Assembly: GCF_000379965.1 (NCBI RefSeq)
Contig: NZ_KB904328.1
Coordinates: forward strand, 62,001 to 126,000
Source of the DNA: Hoylesella nanceiensis DSM 19126 = JCM 15639
GTDB taxonomy: Bacteria > Bacteroidota > Bacteroidia > Bacteroidales > Bacteroidaceae
Direction: 5' to 3'
DNA length: 64,000 nt
Below the pieces are notes generated by a model. It did no database searches. It saw nothing but the letters and a program-made list of their open reading frames with translations, and was not told where the DNA came from. Each line of letters starts with the position of its first letter. Position 1 is the first letter of the stretch. This document shows, in pieces, positions 45,787 through 54,190 of the stretch. The position numbers were made by a program, and so were the translations under genes.

Positions 45787-48045
45787 ATGAACCGTAAATT
45801 AACCACTTGTTTCATTGCAACACTGATGTTTTTTGGCGTTTCAATGAAGGCGGAAAATAAGAAATTAAGACCAGTTGATTATGTAAATCCCTTCATAGGG
45901 ACCACCAATTTTGGTACAACTAACCCCGGAGCAGTGATGCCTAACGGCTTAATGTCGGTCGTTCCCTTTAATGTTATGGGCTCAAACGATAACAAATACG
46001 ACAAAGATGCACGCTGGTGGTCTACTCCTTACGAATATCATAACGTGTTTTTCACGGGCTTTTCGCACGTAAACTTAAGCGGTGTGGGTTGTCCCGACGT
46101 TGGTTCTCTTTTGCTAATGCCCACAACTGGCGAGCTAAATGTAGATTATAAGCAATACGGAAGCACCTATAAAAACGAGGTGGCACACCCTGGTTACTAC
46201 TCTAACACGCTTACTAAATACGGCATCAAAACCGAAGTTACTGCCGACAAACGCAGCTCTATTGCTCGTTTTACCTTCCCTCAAGGTCAAAGTCACATCC
46301 TTTTAAACCTCGGAGAGGGCTTAACTAACGAGTCGGGAGCATTCATTCGCCGCATAAGCGATAACGAATTCGAGGGCATGAAGGTGTTAGGTACGTTCTG
46401 TTACAACCCTCAAGCGGTGTTTCCAATATACTTTTACATGAAAGTTAATAAGCAACCCAAACGCTCGGGCTATTGGAAAAAGCAACGATTGATGAGCGGT
46501 GTGGAAGCAGAATGGGACAAAGACAACGGAAAATACAAGCTATACACTGAGTATAAACGTGAGATTGCAGGCGACGACATTGGTGTTTTCATCGATTTCG
46601 ATACCAAACAAAATGAAGAAGTTGAGGTATTGATGGGCGTTTCGTTTGTAAGTATGGAAAATGCACGCCTTAATGCAGAGAAAGAATTGGCTCAAACCAC
46701 TTTCGATAGTTTACGTCTTAGAGCCGAAGAAGCGTGGAACAACGATTTATCTAAAATACTTGTAGAAGGCGGAAGCGAAGATCAAAAGACCGTTTTCTAC
46801 ACTGCTTTGTATCACACTCTTATCCATCCCAACATCTTACAAGATGTAAATGGACAATATCCAACCCTCGAACGTGGCGATATTGCATCGGTTTCAACTG
46901 GCGATAGATACACTGTTTTCTCGCTTTGGGACACTTATCGCAACGTACATCAACTTCTTACGCTCGTATATCCAGTGCGTCAGCAACACATGTTGCAGTC
47001 TATGTTGGCCATGTATGATGAACATGGCTGGCTACCTAAATGGGAATTGTATGGCAGAGAGACCTATACTATGGAAGGAGATCCATCTATTCCAGTGATA
47101 GTTGATAGTTGGTTGAAGGGCTTAAGGGGCTTCGATATCAACAAAGCCTATGAAGCTATGCGCAAAGGAGCCACTACTCCGGGACCACAAAACAAGCTTC
47201 GACCAGACAACGACGATTATATGAAGTTGGGATATGTGCCTCTTCGTGAGCAATACGATAACTCAGTGTCGCACGCTTTGGAGTATTATATCGCCGATAA
47301 TGCACTTTCTCGCCTTGCAAAAGCATTGGGAAAGGACAGCGATGCTAAGCTTTTCTACAACCGTTCGTTAGGTTATAAGCACTATTACAGCAAAGAATAC
47401 GGCACATTTAGGCCTATTTTGCCCTCAGGTAAGTTCTATTCGCCCTTCAATCCACTACAAGGTGAGAACTTTGAGCCTAATCCTGGCTTCCATGAAGGCA
47501 ACGCTTGGAACTATACTTTCTATGTTCCACACGACATTAAGGGCTTAACTCAACTCATGGGAGGCAGCAAAGCGTTTGTAGATAAGTTGCAAATGGTGTT
47601 CGACAAGGGCTATTACGACCCTGCAAATGAGCCTGATATTGCTTATCCTCACTTGTTTTCATACTTCAAAGGCGAAGAGTGGAGAACCCAAAAGGAAATT
47701 AAACGCCTGCTCAACACATACTTTAAGAATGCTCCCGACGGCATTCCTGGCAACGATGATACAGGTACTATGTCGGCATGGGCAGTGTTTAACATGATTG
47801 GTTTCTATCCAGATTGCCCCGGAGAACCTGCTTATACGCTCACAACTCCAGTGTTCGATAAAGTCACTATCAAGCTTTCTAAAGAGCAATGGGGCACCGA
47901 TCAGCTCGTTATTACAAGCAAACGAAGTGATAAAGAGGCTTATCGCATCAACAATATCACTGTAGGTGGAAAGCCATTTAAGAGCTATCGCATCTCGCAT
48001 AAAGACCTTATCAATGCAAGAAATATTCACTTTGATGTGAAATAA
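45787..48045 (+). CDS. GH92 family alpha-mannosidase
   Basis: The 752-residue protein has a signal peptide (ending SMKA). The GH92 N-terminus reads VDYVNPFIGTTNFGTTNPGAVMPNGLMSVVPFN. The catalytic domain has PPNDG-like segments: HEGNAWNYTFYVPHDIKG (general-acid Glu region), PDIAYPHLFSYF and the acidic GNDDTGTMSAWAVFNMIGFYPDCPG that supplies the base and calcium site. GH92 enzymes are exo-acting, calcium-dependent, inverting alpha-mannosidases that trim host or yeast mannans and N-glycans. The gene stands alone with its own promoter and a terminator. The GH130-MFS unit 7 kb downstream is a plausible functional partner. Confidence 0.96.
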   Translation: MNRKLTTCFIATLMFFGVSMKAENKKLRPVDYVNPFIGTTNFGTTNPGAVMPNGLMSVVPFNVMGSNDNKYDKDARWWSTPYEYHNVFFTGFSHVNLSGVGCPDVGSLLLMPTTGELNVDYKQYGSTYKNEVAHPGYYSNTLTKYGIKTEVTADKRSSIARFTFPQGQSHILLNLGEGLTNESGAFIRRISDNEFEGMKVLGTFCYNPQAVFPIYFYMKVNKQPKRSGYWKKQRLMSGVEAEWDKDNGKYKLYTEYKREIAGDDIGVFIDFDTKQNEEVEVLMGVSFVSMENARLNAEKELAQTTFDSLRLRAEEAWNNDLSKILVEGGSEDQKTVFYTALYHTLIHPNILQDVNGQYPTLERGDIASVSTGDRYTVFSLWDTYRNVHQLLTLVYPVRQQHMLQSMLAMYDEHGWLPKWELYGRETYTMEGDPSIPVIVDSWLKGLRGFDINKAYEAMRKGATTPGPQNKLRPDNDDYMKLGYVPLREQYDNSVSHALEYYIADNALSRLAKALGKDSDAKLFYNRSLGYKHYYSKEYGTFRPILPSGKFYSPFNPLQGENFEPNPGFHEGNAWNYTFYVPHDIKGLTQLMGGSKAFVDKLQMVFDKGYYDPANEPDIAYPHLFSYFKGEEWRTQKEIKRLLNTYFKNAPDGIPGNDDTGTMSAWAVFNMIGFYPDCPGEPAYTLTTPVFDKVTIKLSKEQWGTDQLVITSKRSDKEAYRINNITVGGKPFKSYRISHKDLINARNIHFDVK

Positions 48046-48139
48046 AATAATCTCTAAGAATTTATTTGCATAATAATAAGCTTTGAGAAAAGCCCTATTT
48101 GTAGAAACTATTAGTAGTTTAATAAAGAAAATGATTACA

Positions 48140-48176
48140 AAAAGAGCGACAAAACGTGATGTTTCGTCGCTCTTTT
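48140..48176. terminator. Bidirectional terminator between GH92 and thioesterase genes
   Basis: Bases 48140-48155 pair with 48161-48176 (16-base stem with one mismatch and a 5-base loop), A-rich before and T-rich after. It fits both convergent transcripts. Confidence 0.8.
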
Positions 48177-48204
48177 ATTATATATAAAATAGGTGTTATC
48201 AATT

Positions 48205-48588
48205 CTATTCGGTTTTCAACACCCTGTTCATAAACTCTTGTCTGTTTACAATAAAGCGCAAATGAGCACCTTCTGCAATGAGCTTTTCACCTTGAAAAGC
48301 CTCTAATTTAAATTGAAGTTTAATTCCATCTACCTTTTCAAGCGTTGCTTTCACAACCACTTCGGCACCTACGGGCGATGCTTTTAAGTGCTTCACCTCA
48401 ATCATTCCACCCACAGTAGTTACCTCGTCCGACAGCAAGTCACGCACAGTTAGCATGGCAACATTCTCCATAAAGGCAATAAGAGCAGGCGTTGCGAGCA
48501 CTTGCATGTCTCCCGATCCAACGCTTAAAGCAGTATGTTCGCCTTCAACGGTTATGGTAGTAGAATATTCTAATCCTTCTTTTATCAT
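48205..48588 (-). CDS. Hotdog-fold thioesterase (FlK-like)
   Basis: The 127-residue cytoplasmic protein has the hotdog pattern: VEGEHTALSVGSGDMQVLATPALIAFMENVAM, then GGMIEVKHLKASPVGAEVVVKATLEKVDG and EGAHLRFIVNRQEF. This resembles fluoroacetyl-CoA thioesterase-like proteins, with the central TPALIAFMEN helix and the catalytic-Glu position retained. The physiological acyl-CoA substrate is not known. It is a single-gene unit, transcribed away from argR, which starts 177 bases away on the other strand. Confidence 0.87.
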   Translation of the reverse strand: MIKEGLEYSTTITVEGEHTALSVGSGDMQVLATPALIAFMENVAMLTVRDLLSDEVTTVGGMIEVKHLKASPVGAEVVVKATLEKVDGIKLQFKLEAFQGEKLIAEGAHLRFIVNRQEFMNRVLKTE

Positions 48589-48706
48589 ATTATTTCTTAG
48601 TTTTTGGTCTTGTAATTACAAAAATAACGATTAAAATTTAAATGGCAAAACAACCTCAAAACTATTATTAAAGATGATAACCAATCCGCCTTTTTACAAC
48701 AAGAAC

Positions 48707-48737
48707 TTGCATTTTATAGTTATTTTTCATATATTTG
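48707..48737 (+). promoter_or_regulatory. Promoter of the ArgR-type gene
   Basis: TTG (48707-48709) and TATATTTG (48730-48737) are separated by 20 bases, a good -33/-7 match. The predicted start lies about 20 bases before the ATG. Confidence 0.65.
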
Positions 48738-48764
48738 CACATATAGGATAAAAGAAATTGCGTG

Positions 48765-49241
48765 ATGAAAGGAAAGGCAAATAGATTGGAAATGATAAAG
48801 ATGCTCATCTCAAGTCGTGAGATGTGTTGTCAAGAAGAGATACTTCATGCTCTTCAACAAGTTGGATATGACATTACACAAGCCACATTAAGTCGTGATC
48901 TTAAGCAACTAAAGGTAGCCAAAGCAGCCAGTATTAATGGCAAATATATCTTTGTTTTGCCCAACGACACCTTGTATAAGCGTGTAGATAAGCCTCTTCC
49001 TGTAACCGACATGCTATCGTCTACGGGCTTTTTGTCTATTCGTTTTTCAGGCAATATGGCTGTTATAAAAACCCGACCAGGCTATGCAAGCAGTATAGCT
49101 TTTAACATAGACGATGCTAATTTGCCCGACATTTTAGGAACAGTTGCGGGAGCTGACACCGTATTGATGGTGATAAAGGCAGGTAAAATGCCCGAAGAAA
49201 TTATCCATCAACTGCAAAATGTCGACCCATCTATTCGCTAA
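48765..49241 (+). CDS. argR: ArgR-type transcriptional regulator with altered effector site
   Basis: The 158-residue protein starts at ATG 48765; a GTG directly before it is also possible. The N-terminal winged helix reads LEMIKMLISSREMCCQEEILHALQQVGYDITQATLSRDLKQLKVAK, the ArgR DNA-binding motif. The C-terminal oligomerisation/arginine domain has GTVAGADTVLMVIK, where ArgR proteins normally have GTxAGDDT. The first Asp of the arginine-contacting pair is replaced by Ala (codon GCT). No arginine biosynthesis gene is nearby, although Bacteroidota argR often leads such a cluster. It may sense arginine differently or bind another effector. Repeat array C and a strong terminator follow. Confidence 0.88.
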   Translation: MKGKANRLEMIKMLISSREMCCQEEILHALQQVGYDITQATLSRDLKQLKVAKAASINGKYIFVLPNDTLYKRVDKPLPVTDMLSSTGFLSIRFSGNMAVIKTRPGYASSIAFNIDDANLPDILGTVAGADTVLMVIKAGKMPEEIIHQLQNVDPSIR

Positions 49242-49314
49242 TTGCACAGCACCACACCCACCATTTGTTCTCGTTCACTTATCCATTGCAAAAGCACTTT
49301 GTTTCAATTGATAA

Positions 49315-49402
49315 GTAAAAGCATTGAGATTACATAGTAAAAGCATTCATTTTGCACCCTAAAAGCATTGATATTGCAACCCAATAGCATAGCTTTTGCA
49401 AA
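49315..49402. repeat. 22-nt palindromic repeat array C (4 units)
   Basis: Units start at 49315, 49337, 49359 and 49381 in exact register. A likely fifth, shifted by 5 bases, starts at 49288. The array lies in the 3' untranslated part of argR, before that gene's terminator. The 429-base gene-free stretch 49242-49670 otherwise contains that terminator and the promoter and leader of the next gene. Confidence 0.85.
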
Positions 49403-49448
49403 ACAACCGAAAAGCAGTTTTATTTTAAAACGAACAAAATAATCTTCT

Positions 49449-49488
49449 AAAAGATGCACACCCCCTATATAGGTGTGCATCTTTTTTG
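49449..49488 (+). terminator. Strong terminator downstream of argR
   Basis: Bases 49449-49462 pair perfectly with 49472-49485 (14 bases), followed by a T-run. It places array C inside the argR 3' untranslated region. Confidence 0.88.
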
Positions 49489-49516
49489 TTTTAATTCTTT
49501 AATAATGTTATAAAAA

Positions 49517-49558
49517 GGAACAATAAAGTTCCTAAACAGAAAAGAATAATTACTTTTG
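49517..49558 (+). promoter_or_regulatory. Promoter and possible operator of the XRE-cupin gene
   Basis: TACTTTTG at 49551-49558 is a -7 element. The expected -33 position is covered by an inverted repeat GGAAC-6-GTTCC (49517-49521/49528-49532), which could be an operator. No standard TTG lies at -33, which fits a regulated promoter. Confidence 0.45.
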
Positions 49559-49640
49559 AAAACCTCAACAAAAGGTTTTCTCAACCAATGGAGTTGCGCA
49601 ACAAGTGGTTACAAATTGCAACCTTATGGCCAACTCATTG
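49558..49640 (+). promoter_or_regulatory. Structured 5' leader of the XRE-cupin gene
   Basis: Two hairpins can form right after the predicted start: 49558-49565 with 49573-49580 (8 bases), and 49586-49596 with 49631-49640 (10 pairs with one bulge), enclosing a GGTT/AACC inner stem. No known riboswitch was recognised. Confidence 0.35.
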
Positions 49641-49670
49641 CGATTGTATTATTTATAAATTAACAGAAAA

Positions 49671-50225
49671 ATGGACACATCATTAAAACAAATAGGCGAA
49701 CGCTTAAAGGGCTTAAGAGAAATATTTAACATCTCACCTGAAGAGATTGCACAGCTATGCGACATCTCTTTAGAACATTATTTCAAAATAGAAGCAGGCG
49801 AAGCCGACCCTTCTTTCTATCGATTATCAAAGATTGCCAAACGCTATAACATTGGTGTCGACACCCTTTTGTTTGGCGAAGACGCTCACATGAGTAGCTA
49901 TTTCGTTACAAGAAGCGGTAAAGGTAAGAGCACAGAGAAGCACAGAAACTACACATACGAGGGTCTTGCAACTGCCTTTAGAGGTAGAAAAGCCGATCCA
50001 TTTGTGGTGACTATCGAGCCACTTGAGGGCGATTTGCGTCACAGTGCCAATAATTATTCGGGACAAGAGTTCGACTATGTGCTCGAAGGAACGCTCGAAA
50101 TACTCATCGGAAACAAGGAACTTATCCTCAATCCAGGCGATAGTATCTATTTCGATGCACAGCAAAAGCACTGCATGCGTGCATTAGGTGGCAAGCCAGT
50201 GAAGTTCCTTTGTGTGGTTATTTAA
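49671..50225 (+). CDS. XRE-family HTH regulator with C-terminal cupin domain
   Basis: The 184-residue protein has an N-terminal helix-turn-helix (IGERLKGLREIFNISPEEIAQLCDISLEHYFKIEAGEADPSFYRLSKIAKRYNI, residues 7-60). Its C-terminal cupin (~110-184) includes EFDYVLEGTLEILIGNKELILNPGDSIYFDAQQKHCMRALGGKPVKFLCVV. Such HTH-cupin proteins are small-molecule-responsive repressors or activators. The start of the acyl-CoA synthetase gene lies 15 bases after the stop, so it probably regulates that gene, and perhaps itself through the inverted repeat in its promoter. Confidence 0.92.
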   Translation: MDTSLKQIGERLKGLREIFNISPEEIAQLCDISLEHYFKIEAGEADPSFYRLSKIAKRYNIGVDTLLFGEDAHMSSYFVTRSGKGKSTEKHRNYTYEGLATAFRGRKADPFVVTIEPLEGDLRHSANNYSGQEFDYVLEGTLEILIGNKELILNPGDSIYFDAQQKHCMRALGGKPVKFLCVVI

Positions 50226-50227
50226 TT

Positions 50228-50233
50228 AGGAGG
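50228..50233 (+). promoter_or_regulatory. Shine-Dalgarno AGGAGG fixing the acyl-CoA synthetase start
   Basis: AGGAGG lies 6 bases before the ATG at 50240. Such a canonical site is rare in this phylum. It settles the start at 50240 rather than the in-frame codon at 50210. Confidence 0.7.
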
Positions 50234-50239
50234 AGATAT

Positions 50240-51898
50240 ATGTTAGAACGCTTTTTAAAACAGGTTTCATTTCATTCAGAAGAAGATTACAATAAGAATT
50301 TAGAGTTTATCATACCCGAAAACTTCAATTTTGCATACGATGTGATGGACGTTTGGGCGCAAGAAAAGCCCAATAAAACGGCCTTAATATGGACAGATGA
50401 CGAAGAAAACGAACGCTTTTTCACCTTTGGCGAGTTGAAAGAGCTTACCGATCAGGCTGCATCTTACTTCCTTTCATTAGGCATTGGCAAAGGAGATATG
50501 GTGATGTTGATATTGAAACGTCACTATGAATGGTGGATTTCGATCTTGGCTTTGCATAAAATTGGAGCCATCGCAATACCTGCAACGCACATGCTTACAA
50601 CGCATGATATTGTTTATCGCAATAATCGTGCAGGCGTAAAAGCCATTATTTGCGTTGGAGAAGATTATGTGTTAGAGCAGATTACGGCTGCAATGAGCGA
50701 GAGTCCAACAGTGAAAACGCTCATAAGTATTGGTCCAAAGGTACCCGAAAACTTCCATTCTTGGCACGAAGAGATAGGCAATGCGCCTGCATTTGTGCGT
50801 CCTTCGCACGTGAACGACAATAACGATATCATGTTAATGTACTTCACCAGCGGTACAAGTGGTGAGCCAAAGATGGTTGCACACAATTATCTTTATCCCT
50901 TAGGACACATCACTACGGGTGTATTTTGGCACAACTTGCACGAAAACAGCATTCATCTTACCGTGGCAGATACAGGTTGGGGAAAGGCAGTTTGGGGCAA
51001 ATTATACGGCCAATGGTTTGCAGGTGCAGCTGTATTTGTGTTTAATCACGATAAATTTACAGCAGAAAAGATTCTCAAAAAGATTGAAAAATACCGCATA
51101 ACATCGTTCTGTGCGCCTCCAACTGTCTATCGTTTCATGATACACGAAGACCTTTCGACCTACGATTTGTCGTCTCTTGAATACTGCACAACGGCTGGTG
51201 AGGCTCTTAACCCATCGGTTTATGAAAAGTTCTACAAGATAACTGGCGTGAAATTGATGGAAGGTTTCGGTCAAACAGAAACGACTATGACTCTCGGAAC
51301 CATGCCTTGGCATCAACCAAAGCCAGGCTCTATGGGCAAACCTAATGCACAATACGACATCGATCTCATTCGTTCTGATGGCTCATCGTGCGAAGATGGC
51401 GAGAAAGGTGAAATCATTGTGCGCCTCGATAAGCGTCGTCCTATCGGTCTATTCAACGAGTATTATCGTGATGAAGAATTGACAAACAAAGTGTGTTGCG
51501 ATGGAATTTATCACACAGGTGATGTTGCTTGGCGTGATGAAGACGGCTATTTCTGGTTTGTTGGACGCACCGATGACGTGATAAAGAGTAGCGGTTACCG
51601 CATTGGTCCATTCGAAGTGGAGAGTGCTTTGATGACTCATCCTGCCGTAATTGAATGCGCTATTACTGGAGTTCCCGATGATTTGCGTGGTATGGTGGTG
51701 AAAGCTACGGTGGTGTTGCATAAAGATTGGAAGGATAAAGCAGGCGATGAGCTGGTGAAAACCTTGCAAGAGCACGTTAAACACGAAACTGCTCCCTACA
51801 AATATCCTCGTATTATCGAGTTCGTTAACGAGCTTCCAAAGACCATCAGCGGTAAGATTAGACGTGTGGAGATTAGAGAAAAGGACAATAAGAAATAG
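50240..51898 (+). CDS. AMP-forming acyl-CoA synthetase
   Basis: The 552-residue ANL-superfamily enzyme activates a carboxylic acid via acyl-AMP to acyl-CoA. The P-loop is YFTSGTSGEPKMVAHNY, followed by the A5 motif GFGQTETT, A8 hinge GRTDDVIKSSGYRIGPFEVE and the A10 lysine region LPKTISGKIRRVEIRE. The AcsM-like layout (GWGKAVWGKLYGQWFAGAAVF) suggests medium-chain or aromatic acids. It is translationally close to the XRE-cupin regulator, and this gene pair is probably regulated together. The start was chosen from the AGGAGG site. Confidence 0.93.
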   Translation: MLERFLKQVSFHSEEDYNKNLEFIIPENFNFAYDVMDVWAQEKPNKTALIWTDDEENERFFTFGELKELTDQAASYFLSLGIGKGDMVMLILKRHYEWWISILALHKIGAIAIPATHMLTTHDIVYRNNRAGVKAIICVGEDYVLEQITAAMSESPTVKTLISIGPKVPENFHSWHEEIGNAPAFVRPSHVNDNNDIMLMYFTSGTSGEPKMVAHNYLYPLGHITTGVFWHNLHENSIHLTVADTGWGKAVWGKLYGQWFAGAAVFVFNHDKFTAEKILKKIEKYRITSFCAPPTVYRFMIHEDLSTYDLSSLEYCTTAGEALNPSVYEKFYKITGVKLMEGFGQTETTMTLGTMPWHQPKPGSMGKPNAQYDIDLIRSDGSSCEDGEKGEIIVRLDKRRPIGLFNEYYRDEELTNKVCCDGIYHTGDVAWRDEDGYFWFVGRTDDVIKSSGYRIGPFEVESALMTHPAVIECAITGVPDDLRGMVVKATVVLHKDWKDKAGDELVKTLQEHVKHETAPYKYPRIIEFVNELPKTISGKIRRVEIREKDNKK

Positions 51899-51952
51899 TA
51901 TTTCTCAACCTCTTCATTATCAATCGATTGCGAAGAGCACACACATCACATT

Positions 51953-52040
51953 CTAAAAGCATGCTTATTGCACGGCAAAAGCATTGTAATTGAGTGGCAA
52001 AAGCTATCCTTTTACACTGCGAAAGCATTGCTTTTGAAGG
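51953..52040. repeat. 22-nt palindromic repeat array D (4 units)
   Basis: Units start at 51953, 51975, 51997 and 52019 in exact register. The last is the closest to consensus (GAAAGCATTGCTTTTG). The array lies 55 bases after the acyl-CoA synthetase stop. The rest of the 326-base gene-free stretch holds the SDR promoter and a weak CCAC/GTGG dyad near 52119. Confidence 0.85.
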
Positions 52041-52165
52041 ACAAGAAAAAATCTCTCAAATAATAATGTTATCCTAACTTCATTGATTGAAGAATGAGTT
52101 GGTAGAAAGAAGTGTCACCACTTGTGGCTGATTTCATTTCTTTTTATCAACTCTTTATTATTTTC

Positions 52166-52196
52166 TTGCCCAACAACTCAAAAGTGGTTATCTTTG
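52166..52196 (+). promoter_or_regulatory. Promoter of the SDR gene
   Basis: TTG (52166-52168) and TATCTTTG (52189-52196) are separated by 20 bases, a near-ideal -33/-7 match, 29 bases before the ATG. Confidence 0.75.
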
Positions 52197-52224
52197 AATA
52201 AAATTAAAATAGGAAGGCAAAAGC

Positions 52225-53040
52225 ATGGAGAGTAAGGTTATTTTACTAACGGGTGCAAGTAGTGGAATAGGCTTTCAAACAGCCGAATACTTAGCCAAAC
52301 AAGGCCATAAGGTGTATGGAGCAGCCCGAAGAGTGGAGCAAATGGAGGCTTTAAAGCCTTTAGGTGTGGTGCCTTTGATGCTCGATTTAACCCAAGAAGC
52401 AAGTATTGCAGAGGCGGTGGCACATGTTATTGCCCGTGAAAAGCGCATCGATGTGTTGATAAACAATGCTGGTTATGGTCTATTGGGAGCGGTGGAAAAT
52501 GTGGAACTGAGCGAAGCTCGCAAGCAATTCGAGGTGAATGTGTTTGGACTTGCTGCCATAACGAAGGCTGTTTTGCCTTATATGAGGGCGCAAAAGCAGG
52601 GTACCATCATCAATATCTCGTCGATTGCGGGTCGCATTTCTATGCCTTTTTGGGCGTGGTATACCGCTACGAAGCATTCGATAGAGGCTTTTAGCGATGC
52701 CTTGCGCATGGAGGTTGCCAGTAAAGGGATTCACGTTGCGGTGATTGAACCAGGCGGAATTAAAACCGATTGGGGACTGATTGCAGCCGAACACCTCAAA
52801 AACAACGCCACGAACAGTGCCTACAAAGAACAGGCTTTGCGTGCTGCCCAACGTTTAAAGCAACGTTACGAGGGTGCAAGTCTTAGTCAACCCATAGTCA
52901 TTGCCAAAGCCATTGCCCATGCAGTGAATAGCAAACGCCCCAAAAGTCGTTATCTAATTGGGTTCGGAGCTAAGCCTTTAGCGTGGTTTCACGCCCTTCT
53001 TCCTACTCGATTGTTCGACTTTATTGCGAAAAGATTATAA
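52225..53040 (+). CDS. Short-chain dehydrogenase/reductase
   Basis: The 271-residue classical SDR has the NAD(P) glycine motif TGASSGIG (residues 9-16). It also has NNAGYG (80-85), the catalytic Ser in ISSIAG (~132-133) and YTATK with Tyr146/Lys150. The basic residue pattern after strand two (GAARRVEQM) suggests NADP(H) preference. The substrate is unknown. It is a single gene with its own promoter and a purine-rich ribosome site. Confidence 0.92.
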   Translation: MESKVILLTGASSGIGFQTAEYLAKQGHKVYGAARRVEQMEALKPLGVVPLMLDLTQEASIAEAVAHVIAREKRIDVLINNAGYGLLGAVENVELSEARKQFEVNVFGLAAITKAVLPYMRAQKQGTIINISSIAGRISMPFWAWYTATKHSIEAFSDALRMEVASKGIHVAVIEPGGIKTDWGLIAAEHLKNNATNSAYKEQALRAAQRLKQRYEGASLSQPIVIAKAIAHAVNSKRPKSRYLIGFGAKPLAWFHALLPTRLFDFIAKRL

Positions 53041-53103
53041 CTACCGCCCTGCAACAAGGCGGTTTTATCTCTCTTTTTCTATCGAATAATCAATTGTTAT
53101 TTG

Positions 53104-53111
53104 TATTTTTG
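53104..53111 (+). promoter_or_regulatory. -7 element immediately before the small-lipoprotein ATG
   Basis: TATTTTTG ends only 5 bases before the ATG at 53117. Transcription would start at or next to the start codon, giving a leaderless or near-leaderless mRNA. No -33 TTG at standard spacing is visible. Confidence 0.4.
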
Positions 53112-53116
53112 CATCT

Positions 53117-53449
53117 ATGAAGATATTTGGATTAATAATACTGGGAATGTGTTTAATAGCGTCTTGTGCCACTAAACAAACGACACAACAGCACAACGAC
53201 AGCTTTATAAATGGCGAAAAGGTGAGCAAGTCTACACTCATTGTCTACTATGATGGTGCAGAAGGCAAGGCCAATGCAGTGCAAGCCATTCGCAAGATGC
53301 ATGCAGAAATATTGTATGACCTAAAGAATATGCCTATTCTTACCATTCATTTGCCTGAAAAAACGGATATCATTAAGGCGAAAAAGCAACTTGAAAAGGT
53401 AAATGGTGTATTGCAGGTGAACTACGATCGCATATTGCAAATCAAGTAA
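53117..53449 (+). CDS. Small lipoprotein with peptidase-inhibitor I9-like fold
   Basis: The 110-residue lipoprotein has Cys17 (LIASC). After a polar linker, residues ~38-110 read TLIVYYDGAEGKANAVQAIRKMHAEILYDLKNMPILTIHLPEK, then a helix (KAKKQLEKVNGVLQVNYDR). The alternating strand-helix-strand-strand-helix-strand pattern and the final GVLQVNYD resemble the I9/subtilisin-propeptide fold, which works as a protease inhibitor or chaperone. No subtilase is encoded beside it. It may be a membrane-anchored inhibitor. This is a pattern-based guess. Confidence 0.6.
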   Translation: MKIFGLIILGMCLIASCATKQTTQQHNDSFINGEKVSKSTLIVYYDGAEGKANAVQAIRKMHAEILYDLKNMPILTIHLPEKTDIIKAKKQLEKVNGVLQVNYDRILQIK

Positions 53450-53494
53450 TTGCCATTTTATTTTCTTTTAACTAAAAACAATTATAAATATTAC

Positions 53495-53524
53495 TTGTAT
53501 ATTTTAAATATAGAAGTATCTTTG
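53495..53524 (+). promoter_or_regulatory. Promoter of the Nim-like/Ric unit
   Basis: TTG (53495-53497) and TATCTTTG (53517-53524) are separated by 19 bases. The leader of ~105 bases contains small dyads (GAAGTT/AACTTC and TAAAGG/CCTTTA). Confidence 0.65.
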
Positions 53525-53634
53525 CAATAGTTTTTAAAGAATGAAGTTGTTTTCAGAGATAACAAAGTAATTAGAAATCATTTTAAGTAACTTCAAAAGG
53601 CTTTAAAGGCCCTTTAGGACTAAGATGTCTGCAT

Positions 53635-54138
53635 ATGAAATGTGTAAATAATGAGATCAGACGCCAAGACCGTGTGCTAAATGAAGAAGAAGCACTCGAC
53701 CTTTTAGCGCAAACCGAATATGGAATACTCTCGATGATCGATGAAAATGGTTTGCCTTATGGTATTCCTGTTAACCATGTTTGGGACAAACAAAACTCTA
53801 TTTATATTCATTGTGCACCCGAAGGAAAGAAACTTCGTGCGATAGAACATCATCCTAATGTTTCTTTTTGCGTTGTTGGTAGAACCAATGTACTGCCAAA
53901 GTATTTCACAACTGAATACGAAAGTGCGGTGTTTTTTGGAACTGCCCGAGCACAATTAGACGAAGAAGAGAAAATGAAGGCGTTGCATCTGCTTATTGAT
54001 AAGCTATCACCTGAATTCAAAGAGTTAGGAGATACCTACGCACACAAGTCGTTTAACAGGGTTGAAATCATTCGAATAGATATCGAATCATTTAGCGGAA
54101 AGGCTAAAACGGCAAAGCAAGTGCGCAAGAGTTATTAA
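53635..54138 (+). CDS. Pyridoxamine 5'-phosphate oxidase-fold flavoprotein, NimA-like
   Basis: The 167-residue protein has the split-barrel FMN-binding pattern: EEEALDLLAQTEYGILSMIDENGLPYGIPVNHVW, then YIHCAPEGKKLRAIEHHPNVSFCVVGRTNVLPKYFTTEYESAVFFGTARA. This layout matches the Nim/NimB-related family that reduces small nitro compounds or binds flavins. Nitroimidazole resistance should not be assumed from sequence. The Ric-like di-iron gene follows 52 bases later, suggesting a shared nitrosative or oxidative stress role. Confidence 0.87.
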   Translation: MKCVNNEIRRQDRVLNEEEALDLLAQTEYGILSMIDENGLPYGIPVNHVWDKQNSIYIHCAPEGKKLRAIEHHPNVSFCVVGRTNVLPKYFTTEYESAVFFGTARAQLDEEEKMKALHLLIDKLSPEFKELGDTYAHKSFNRVEIIRIDIESFSGKAKTAKQVRKSY

Positions 54139-54190
54139 GCAAGTGGGTTGCATGCATCAACTAAACATATATAAAAAAAATAATAACATT

